From an uncultured Anaeromyxobacter sp. (GTDB lineage Bacteria > Myxococcota > Myxococcia > Myxococcales > Anaeromyxobacteraceae), in assembly GCA_903855945.1 (NCBI GenBank), contig CAIOAK010000204.1, forward strand, positions 1-64,000: a stretch of DNA of 64,000 nucleotides. The letters run 5' to 3'. Below the pieces are notes generated by a model. That model worked only from the letters and a program-made list of their open reading frames with translations. It was not told the origin of the DNA and ran no database searches. Both the position numbers and the translations under genes were made by a program. Positions within the stretch are counted from its first letter, which is position 1; each line of letters opens with the position of its first letter. Shown here piece by piece: positions 37,582-44,390 of the stretch.

Positions 37582-39107
37582 GGCGCGCCTCCGCCGGACA
37601 CCGCTGCCTGGGTCGGCCAGAGGCCGCTCATCCACTCGCCGATCAGCTCCCGGGTGGCCTCGTAGGTCGTGAGGGACGGCGAGAGGCGCCCCTTCGCGAT
37701 GACGTGGAGACGGTCGGCGATCTCGAAGAGCTCCTCGAGCTCCTCGGAGACCACCAGGACGGCGCAGCCGGCGTCGCGCAGCGCGAGCAGCTCGCCCCGG
37801 ATCTGCGCGCTCGCCCCCACGTCCACGCCCCAGGTGGGCTGGGCGACGACGAGCACCCGGGGGACGGCGTCGATCTCCCGCCCCACGATGTACTTCTGGA
37901 GGTTGCCCCCCGACAGGCTCCGCGCCACGGCGGCCGGACCGGAGGCCTTCACGCCGAACCGGCCGAGGATGCCCTCCGTCTGCCTGCCCAGCGCCCTCCG
38001 GTCGATCCAGCCCAGTCGGTGCACCGACTCGCGGCGCGTGAGCAGCAGGTTGGAGGCGAGCGAGTGGGCGGGTACGGCCCCGCGGCCGAGCCGCTCCTCG
38101 GGGATGAAGTGGAGCCCCTTCCGCCGGCGCTCCCCGGCCCCCAGCCTCCCGATCTCCTCGCCGAGGAGCCGGATCGCGGCGCGGGGGGCGCGGGGGTCCT
38201 CGCCCGAGATGGCCGCCAGGAGCTCCTGCTGCCCGTTGCCGGAGACACCGGCGATCCCCACGATCTCCCCGGCACGGAGCTCGAGCGACACCCCCTCCAG
38301 CGTGACGCCGAAGCGGTCGATCCGCGGGAGGTCGAGGTCGCGGACCTCGAGCGCGACCGGACCGAGCCGGGGCTCGCGGTGGATGAGCCTCGGGGGATCC
38401 GACCCGATCATGAGCCGGGACAGGCTGGCGGTGGTCTCCACCGTGGGGTCGCAGGTGCCGGTGACCTTGCCGGCCCGCAGCGCCGTGCAGCGGTGGCAGA
38501 GGGAGCGGATCTCGTCGAGCTTGTGGCTGATGTAGAGGATCGAGCAGCCCGTGGACGCGAGCTTCCGGAGCGTCACGAAGAGCCGCTCCACCGCCTGGGG
38601 CGTGAGCACCGACGTGGGCTCGTCGAGGATGAGGAGCTTGGGTTCCGCGAGGAGCGCGCGGACGATCTCGACGCGCTGCCGCTCCCCGACCGAGAGCGTG
38701 TGCACGGGGCGCCGGGGATCGAGCTCCAGGCCGTACTCCTCGGCCTTCCGCTGCATCCCCGCCGTCACCTCCTGGAGGCTCAGGTCCGGGGAGAGGCCGA
38801 GCCAGACGTTCTCGGCCACCGTCAGCGTGTCGAAGAGCGAGAAGTGCTGGAACACCATGGCGATGCCGAGCGCCCGCGCCTCGTGCGGGGACCGGACGTG
38901 GACCTCCTCGCCGTTCCAGCGGATGACCCCGGCGTCCGGGCGCACCGCGCCGTAGACGACCTTCATCAGGGTGGACTTGCCCGCCCCGTTCTCCCCCAGC
39001 ACCGAGTGGATCTCGCCCGGCTCCACCGAGAGCGAGACGCCGTCGTTCGCCACGAGGGTCCCGTAGCGCTTCGTGATGTTTTCCAGCTGGAGCCTGGGTG
39101 GGATCAC
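37578..39107 (-). CDS. twin-domain ABC ATPase of BMP-type importer A
   Basis: A 509-residue protein with two fused nucleotide-binding domains, as in RbsA/NupA-type ATPases. Domain 1 has Walker A GENGAGKSTLMK, Q-loop region MVFQHFSLFDTLTV, signature LSVGERQRVEIVRAL and Walker B LLILDEPTSVL. Domain 2 has a degenerate P-loop (GVSGNGQQELLAA) and signature LSGGNLQKYIVGRE. GTG 39107 gives the conserved N-terminus (PPRLQLENITKRYG). ATG 39146 would add 13 residues and leave only 21 bases to the divergent deaminase. First gene of cassette A. Confidence 0.9.
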   Translation of the reverse strand: MIPPRLQLENITKRYGTLVANDGVSLSVEPGEIHSVLGENGAGKSTLMKVVYGAVRPDAGVIRWNGEEVHVRSPHEARALGIAMVFQHFSLFDTLTVAENVWLGLSPDLSLQEVTAGMQRKAEEYGLELDPRRPVHTLSVGERQRVEIVRALLAEPKLLILDEPTSVLTPQAVERLFVTLRKLASTGCSILYISHKLDEIRSLCHRCTALRAGKVTGTCDPTVETTASLSRLMIGSDPPRLIHREPRLGPVALEVRDLDLPRIDRFGVTLEGVSLELRAGEIVGIAGVSGNGQQELLAAISGEDPRAPRAAIRLLGEEIGRLGAGERRRKGLHFIPEERLGRGAVPAHSLASNLLLTRRESVHRLGWIDRRALGRQTEGILGRFGVKASGPAAVARSLSGGNLQKYIVGREIDAVPRVLVVAQPTWGVDVGASAQIRGELLALRDAGCAVLVVSEELEELFEIADRLHVIAKGRLSPSLTTYEATRELIGEWMSGLWPTQAAVSGGGAP

Positions 39108-39167
39108 GCTCGGGATGCCCTCGCCGCCGCCATCGAAGGGCGGCATACTACGATCCAGGAGGCGCGG

Positions 39168-39653
39168 ATGGGGTCCCCGATCGACGAAATGATGCTGCGA
39201 AGGTGCATGGACGTCGCGCGTCGAGCCATGGGGCACGGGAACCACCCGTTCGGCGCCATCCTCGTCGATGCGCGGGGAAATGTCCTCATGGAAGCGGAGA
39301 ACGGCTACCTGCCCTCGCGGGACATGACGGCCCACGCCGAGCGGCTGCTCGCCACGCGGGCCTCGGCGGCGTACCGCCCTGAATTCCTTGCCTCTTGCAC
39401 CCTTTACGCCTCCGCCGAGCCTTGCGCGATGTGTGCCGGGGCCGCCTACTGGGCCGGCTTCGGGCGGGTGGTCTACGCCCTGGGGGAGAAGCGGCTCAAG
39501 GAGATCACAGGAAACCACCCCGAGAACCCGACGCTCGACGTGCCCTGCCGGGTCGTGCTGGGGGGTGGCCAGCGCCGGGTGGAGGTCGTGGGACCGCTCC
39601 TCGAGGAGGAGGCCGCCGAGCTCCACCTGATGGCATGGCGAAGCAGCGGGTAA
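39168..39653 (+). CDS. nucleoside/base deaminase, CDA fold
   Basis: A 161-residue zinc deaminase. HAERLLATRA supplies the His ligand and catalytic Glu, and AEPCAMCAGAAYWAGFGRVVYAL supplies the two Cys. The N-terminus (LRRCMDVARRAMGHGNHPFGAILVD) and the tail with ITGNHPENPTLDVPC resemble small guanine/cytosine-type deaminases rather than tRNA TadA, since the tail lacks TadA's usual C-terminal helix. A strong SD (CCAGGAGGCGCGG) precedes ATG 39168. It starts the plus-strand unit that continues with importer B. Exact base unknown; it is a second deaminase besides guaD. Confidence 0.85.
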   Translation: MGSPIDEMMLRRCMDVARRAMGHGNHPFGAILVDARGNVLMEAENGYLPSRDMTAHAERLLATRASAAYRPEFLASCTLYASAEPCAMCAGAAYWAGFGRVVYALGEKRLKEITGNHPENPTLDVPCRVVLGGGQRRVEVVGPLLEEEAAELHLMAWRSSG

Positions 39654-39678
39654 CCCGGCCGCCCGATCTTCGCGCATC

Positions 39679-39699
39679 TGCCTGCTCCCTCCGCAGGCA
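39679..39699 (+). promoter_or_regulatory. hairpin in deaminase-BMP intergenic region
   Basis: Arms TGCCTGC (39679-39685) and GCAGGCA (39693-39699), perfect 7 bp with a 7-base loop, lie 26 bases after the deaminase stop. There is no T-tract, so it may be an attenuator, an RNA-stability element or a weak terminator. A -10-like TAGATT at 39768-39773 could start a separate BMP transcript. Confidence 0.35.
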
Positions 39700-39799
39700 T
39701 CGGACGTTGCGTGAAGGTCGACGAAGGAAGGGCCGGACGAGCTGTGGTCCGCCCGACGGAATTCCGCTAGATTCTCCCGCCCCGACGAGGAGGAGCATC

Positions 39800-40795
39800 A
39801 TGCGCAAGCTGCTGTTCGCCGTCCCCGCCCTTTTCCTGGCCTTCCACGCCGGTGCCGCGGCGCCGAAGTCGAAGGTGCGCATCGCGCTCATCGTCGAATC
39901 CACCGTCGACGACAAGGGCTGGTGCCAGGCGATGCACGACGCCATCACGTCGGTGCAGAAGAAGTACGGCCCGGCCCTCGTCGAGTACGGGTACAGCGAG
40001 AAGATGAAGCCGGTGGACGCCGGCTCGGCCGCCCGCCAGTACGCCTCCAGGGGCTTCGACGTCATCATCGCCCACGGCGCCCAGTACAAGAACCTGATCC
40101 TGGAGATGGCCGAGGAGTTCCCGAAGACCACCTTCGTCTTCGGGACCAGCGCCGAGGTCGGCCCGAAGAACGTCTTCACCTACATGCCGCAGAGCGAGGA
40201 GACCGGGTACCTGAACGGCCTCATCGCCGGCGCGCTCACGCGGTCGGGCGTGGTCGGGCTCGTGGGGCCGGTGGACGGCGGCGACGCGGCCCGCTACGAC
40301 CGCGGATTCGTACTCGGAGTGAAGTCGGCGAACCCCAAGGCCGACGTGAAGGTGGCCCACACCGGGAGCTTCGGCGACTTCGTGAAGGCCGGCGAGCTGG
40401 CGCAGACCCAGATCAAGGCCGGCGCGGACGTTCTCACCGGATCGTCCCAGCAGGCCCTCGGGGCGCTCCGGGCGGTGGCCGCCTTCAAGGAGAAGAAGAT
40501 CTGGTGGGTCGGCCAGGACGTGGCCCAGCTCAAGATGCCCGAGGCGGCCTGGGTCGTTGCCGCCGCGAGCTACAACTACGCCCCGGTCATCGAGACCATC
40601 ATCGACAAGCGGTCGGCCGGCGTCCTCGGCGGCGAGAACATCCCGCTCCACTTCGCGAACGGGGGCTTCGTCTTCGAGTTCAACGGGGCGGTGGGTCCGG
40701 TCCTGACGAAGGAGCTCCGCGCCCGGGTGGACGCGGCCAAGGCCGGCCTCGTCTCCGGCAAGCTCCCGCTCGACTGGAAGAGCGTCAAGTTCTGA
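39800..40795 (+). CDS. BMP-family ABC transporter substrate-binding protein
   Basis: A 331-residue periplasmic binding protein with a classic signal peptide (MRKLLFAVPALFLAFHAGA) and no lipobox cysteine, unlike its paralogue at 34402. Family blocks are RIALIVESTVDDKGWCQAMHDAI, GFDVIIAHGAQYKNLILEMA, GYLNGLIAGALTRSGVVG, YDRGFVLGVK and GSSQQALGALRAV. SD GAGGAGGAGCATC precedes ATG 39800. It opens importer cassette B (BMP-ATPase-permease-permease). A weak dispersed palindrome at 40309 falls in FVLGVK. Confidence 0.92.
   Translation: MRKLLFAVPALFLAFHAGAAAPKSKVRIALIVESTVDDKGWCQAMHDAITSVQKKYGPALVEYGYSEKMKPVDAGSAARQYASRGFDVIIAHGAQYKNLILEMAEEFPKTTFVFGTSAEVGPKNVFTYMPQSEETGYLNGLIAGALTRSGVVGLVGPVDGGDAARYDRGFVLGVKSANPKADVKVAHTGSFGDFVKAGELAQTQIKAGADVLTGSSQQALGALRAVAAFKEKKIWWVGQDVAQLKMPEAAWVVAAASYNYAPVIETIIDKRSAGVLGGENIPLHFANGGFVFEFNGAVGPVLTKELRARVDAAKAGLVSGKLPLDWKSVKF
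40309..40323. repeat. dispersed palindrome, weak copy (9/12)
   Basis: CGTACT-CGG-AGTGAA in the BMP gene, in codons GTA CTC GGA GTG AAG. The right half-site is perfect; the left matches only in ACT. Confidence 0.5.
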
Positions 40796-40816
40796 CGGGT
40801 CGCCCCTGGGCCCCGC

Positions 40817-42337
40817 ATGAACGAGCCGATCCGCGAGCTGGCGCTCGAGGGGATCACCAAGCGCTTCCCGGGGATCCTGGCCTGCAACCGGGTCTCCCTC
40901 GAGGTGCGCCGCGGGGAGGCGCTCGCGCTCGTGGGCGAGAACGGCGCCGGCAAGTCGACGCTCATGAACATCCTGGCCGGGCTCTACCAGCCCGACGAGG
41001 GCTCCATCCGGGTGAACGGCGAGGTGGTCCGCTTCGCCTCCCCCGCCGACGCCTTCGACCGCGGGATCGGCATGGTCCACCAGAACTTCATGCTGGTCCC
41101 CAGCATGACGGTCACCGAGAACGTGGCCCTGGGGATGAAGGCCCTCCACCGGCGCATCCGGCTCGACCTGAAGGAGGCGCGGCGGCGCGTCCTCGAGGTC
41201 TCGGCCCACCACGAGCTCCCGGTGAACCCGGACGCCCCGGTGTGGCAGCTCTCGGTGGGAGAGCAGCAGCGGGTCGAGCTCGTGAAGACCCTCTGCCTGG
41301 GCGCACGCCTGCTCATCCTGGACGAGCCCACCTCCGCCCTCACCCCGCAGGAGACCGACGACCTGCTCGACCGTCTCCGGCGGATGATGGCGGAGCTCTC
41401 CATCATCTTCATCAGCCACAAGCTGAACGAGGTGAAGGCCCTCTCCGACCGGGTCACGATCCTCCGGCACGGCGAGGTGGTCTTCCACGGGAGCACGGCC
41501 GACCACTCCACCGCCGAGCTGGCGGCCCTGATGACGGGACGCGACGTGGTCCAGCCCCGCAACGAGCAGTCCGGCGCGCCGGGCCGGGAGGTCCTCACGG
41601 TTCGCGCGCTCCGGGTCCGCGGCGATCGCGGGAACCTGGCGCTCGACGGCCTCGACCTCGACGTGCGGGCCGGCGAGATCCTCGGCCTGGCCGGGGTCTC
41701 CGGCAACGGGCAGCGGGAGCTCGCCGACGCGCTCGCCGGGCTGCGACCCGTCGAGTCCGGCTCGATCCGGCTCGACGGCGCGGAGATCGCCCACGCCTCC
41801 CCGCGGCGGATCATCGACGGCGGCATGGGCTACGTCCCCGAGGACCGGCACCACGAGGGGATCGTCGGTCCGTTCTCGGTGGAGGAGAACCTGGTGCTGA
41901 AGGACGTCGGCAAGGCGGGGTTCAGCCGGCACGGCTTTCTCCGGCCCGGGGAGATCCACCGGAACGCGGAGGAGCTCCGGGAGCGCTTCGACATCCGCTG
42001 CTCGTCCACGGCGGCGGCGGCCGGGACCCTTTCCGGAGGCAACATCCAGAAGGTCATCCTGGCGCGGGAGCTGGCCCGGGGGCCGAAGGCGCTCGTGGCG
42101 GTCTACCCGACGCGCGGCGTGGACATGGGAGCGGCGGAGTTCATCCACGGGCAGCTCCTCGCCCTGCGCCGGAGCTCGGCCGGCATCCTCCTCGTCTCGG
42201 AGGAGCTCGAGGAGGTCATGGCCCTGTCCGACCGGATCGCCGTCATCTACAAGGGGCGCATCCTCGAGGTGCTCGCCTCCCGGGACGCCACCCGGAGGAC
42301 GCTCGGGCTCCTCATGGCGGGGGTGCCCCTTGGGTAG
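40817..42337 (+). CDS. twin-domain ABC ATPase of BMP-type importer B
   Basis: A 506-residue double ATPase homologous to the one at 37578. Domain 1 has GENGAGKSTLMN, MVHQNFMLVPSMTVTENVALG, LSVGEQQRVELVKTL and LLILDEPTSALTP. Domain 2 has GVSGNGQRELADA and LSGGNIQKVILARE, plus YVPEDRHHEGIVGPFSVEENL. ATG 40817 lies 21 bases after the BMP gene. Its stop overlaps the following permease by 8 bases. It energises import through the two downstream permeases. Confidence 0.94.
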   Translation: MNEPIRELALEGITKRFPGILACNRVSLEVRRGEALALVGENGAGKSTLMNILAGLYQPDEGSIRVNGEVVRFASPADAFDRGIGMVHQNFMLVPSMTVTENVALGMKALHRRIRLDLKEARRRVLEVSAHHELPVNPDAPVWQLSVGEQQRVELVKTLCLGARLLILDEPTSALTPQETDDLLDRLRRMMAELSIIFISHKLNEVKALSDRVTILRHGEVVFHGSTADHSTAELAALMTGRDVVQPRNEQSGAPGREVLTVRALRVRGDRGNLALDGLDLDVRAGEILGLAGVSGNGQRELADALAGLRPVESGSIRLDGAEIAHASPRRIIDGGMGYVPEDRHHEGIVGPFSVEENLVLKDVGKAGFSRHGFLRPGEIHRNAEELRERFDIRCSSTAAAAGTLSGGNIQKVILARELARGPKALVAVYPTRGVDMGAAEFIHGQLLALRRSSAGILLVSEELEEVMALSDRIAVIYKGRILEVLASRDATRRTLGLLMAGVPLG

Positions 42338-43430
42338 ACGCTTCCGCGCGTTCTACGCCGCCGCGGTGATCGCGGTGGCCGCGCTGGCGGCCGCCACGGT
42401 GGTCGCGCTCGTGCTCGAGGCCATCGGCGCGAGCCCCTGGGCCACCTTCCGCGTCATCCTCACCGGCCCGCTCCAGGACCGCTTCGGGATCACCGAGATC
42501 CTGGTCCGGTCGGTGCCGCTCATCCTCGTGGCCCTCGGGGTCGCCATCTCGTTCCGGAGCGGCATCCTCAACATCGGCGCCGAGGGGCAGATCCTGATCG
42601 GGATCCTGTGCGCGACCGGTGTGGCGCTCGCGGTCCCGGAATGGCCGCGCCCGGTGCTCCTCCCGCTGTGCCTCGTCGCCGGCGCGCTGGGAGGGGCCCT
42701 GTGGGGTGGGATCGCCGGCGTCCTGCGGGCGAAGCTCGACGTGAACGAGATCCTGAGCACGGTGATGCTCAACTACATCGCCGCGCAGCTCTACACCTTC
42801 ATGCTCCGGGGACCGCTCATCGACCCGGCCGAGCTCATGACCGGATCGGGAACGCCGCAGTCGATGCGCCTCCCCCGCTCGGCCTGGCTCGAGCGGCTCG
42901 TCCCGGGAACGCGGCTCCACTCGGGCCTGCTCCTCGCGCTCGTCCTGGCGGGGCTCGTCTGGGTGCTCCTCTGGCGGACCACGCTGGGATTCCGCATGCG
43001 TGCCTCGGGGGCCGGGAGCAAGGCCGCCCGCTACGCCGGCATCCGCGTGGAGCGTTCGCTCGTCGTGGCCATGCTCCTCGCCGGCGGCTTCGCGGGGCTG
43101 GCGGGGGCGGTCGAGGTCCTGGGCGTGCACCACCGGGCCATCGAGAACATCTCGTCGGGGTATGGCTTCGCGGCCATCGTGGTGGCGCTCTTCGGCGGCC
43201 TCCATCCGGCGGGCATCGTTCCCGCGGCCATCTTCTTCGGGCTCCTCCTCGTGGGCGCCGACATGACGCAGCGCTCGGCCGGCATCCCCGCCAACATGGT
43301 GCTCGTCCTCCAGGGCGCGATCATCCTCGCCATCGTGTCGGCCCGGATGTACGTGGACGACCCGTACGCGCGGCAGCGGGCCGCCCGTCTTCTCGGACGT
43401 TTCCTGCCGGGCGGAAAGGCGGGCGCATGA
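42330..43430 (+). CDS. BMP-type ABC transporter permease (subunit 1, importer B)
   Basis: A 366-residue membrane protein with LILVALGVAISFRSGILNIGAEGQILIG, KLDVNEILSTVMLNYIAAQLY and SKAARYAGIRVERSLVVAMLLAGGFAGLAGAVEV. These are the same landmarks as the permease at 36508. The start is TTG 42330, overlapping the ATPase stop; no ATG or GTG fits without losing the first basic/hydrophobic segment. The C-terminus ends in a basic tail (RQRAARLLGRFLPGGKAGA). Its stop overlaps the next permease (ATGA). Confidence 0.91.
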   Translation: MGRRFRAFYAAAVIAVAALAAATVVALVLEAIGASPWATFRVILTGPLQDRFGITEILVRSVPLILVALGVAISFRSGILNIGAEGQILIGILCATGVALAVPEWPRPVLLPLCLVAGALGGALWGGIAGVLRAKLDVNEILSTVMLNYIAAQLYTFMLRGPLIDPAELMTGSGTPQSMRLPRSAWLERLVPGTRLHSGLLLALVLAGLVWVLLWRTTLGFRMRASGAGSKAARYAGIRVERSLVVAMLLAGGFAGLAGAVEVLGVHHRAIENISSGYGFAAIVVALFGGLHPAGIVPAAIFFGLLLVGADMTQRSAGIPANMVLVLQGAIILAIVSARMYVDDPYARQRAARLLGRFLPGGKAGA

Positions 43431-44374
43431 CGCTCGGTCAGATGGCCTACGACATCCTGTCGCTGGGCGTCCCCTTCTCGGTCGCCCTCCTCCTCGCGGC
43501 GCTCGGGGAGATGTTCAACCAGCGGGCCGGGGTCTTCAACCTCGGCTGCGAGGGCATCATGAGCCTGGGGGCCTTCGTGGGCTTCCTCCCGGCCTACCTG
43601 GCCCGCTCCGGTTCGCTCGGCCCCTGGGCGGACCTCCTGGGCTTCGCGCTCGCGGCGGTCGTGGGCATGCTCCTCGGGCTCCTCTTCGGCCTCGTGACGG
43701 TCACCTTCCGCGCCCCGCAGGGCATCGCCGGGATCGGCCTCGCCATGCTCGGAACCGGGGTGGCCGGCACCCTCTTCCGGCACGAGATCGGCGGGGTCAC
43801 GGGGGTGGAGGGGGTCGCGAACCTTCCCATCCCGGGCCTCTCCCGCATCCCGTTCCTGGGCGGCGTGCTCTTCAACCACAACCCGGTGGTCTACGTCGCC
43901 TTCCTGCTCGTCCCGGCGAGCGGGTACTTGCTCCACCGGACGTCGTGGGGCCTCCGCGTCCGGGCCGTGGGCACCCACCCGCGCGCCGCGGACACCCTGG
44001 GGATCGACGTGAACCGCGTGCGCTACCAGGCGCTCATGCTGGGCGGCGCACTGGGGGGCATGGGCGGCGCCTACCTGTCGCTCTGCCAGGCCAAGATGTT
44101 CGCCGACGACCTGGTGGCGGGGCGCGGCTTCATCGCCGTGGCCCTCGTCTACTTCGGGCGCTGGAGTCCCTGGGGCGTCGCCGCCGGCGCGCTGCTCTTC
44201 AGCCTCGCCCAGTCCCTGCAGCTCTCGCTTCAGGTCTGGGGCATCCGGTTCCCGTACGAGTTCGCAGTCATGCTTCCCTACGTGCTCGTCATCGTGGTGC
44301 TGGCGCTCTCCCGTTCGCGGACGATCGGCCCGACGGCCCTCGGAAGGGCCTTCAACCGGGAGATGCGCGTGTAG
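43427..44374 (+). CDS. BMP-type ABC transporter permease (subunit 2, importer B)
   Basis: A 315-residue inner-membrane permease: PFSVALLLAALGEMFNQRAGVFNLGCEGIMSLGAF, FRAPQGIAGIGLAMLG, RAVGTHPRAADTLGIDVNRVRYQALMLGGALGGMGGAYLSL and FADDLVAGRGFIAVALVYFGRWSPWG. Paralogous to the permease at 35591. Last gene of importer B; its stop is 16 bases from the stop of the convergent carboxylase gene, leaving no room for an obvious separate terminator. Confidence 0.93.
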   Translation: MTLGQMAYDILSLGVPFSVALLLAALGEMFNQRAGVFNLGCEGIMSLGAFVGFLPAYLARSGSLGPWADLLGFALAAVVGMLLGLLFGLVTVTFRAPQGIAGIGLAMLGTGVAGTLFRHEIGGVTGVEGVANLPIPGLSRIPFLGGVLFNHNPVVYVAFLLVPASGYLLHRTSWGLRVRAVGTHPRAADTLGIDVNRVRYQALMLGGALGGMGGAYLSLCQAKMFADDLVAGRGFIAVALVYFGRWSPWGVAAGALLFSLAQSLQLSLQVWGIRFPYEFAVMLPYVLVIVVLALSRSRTIGPTALGRAFNREMRV

Positions 44375-44390
44375 CGACTGCCCGGGCCGG

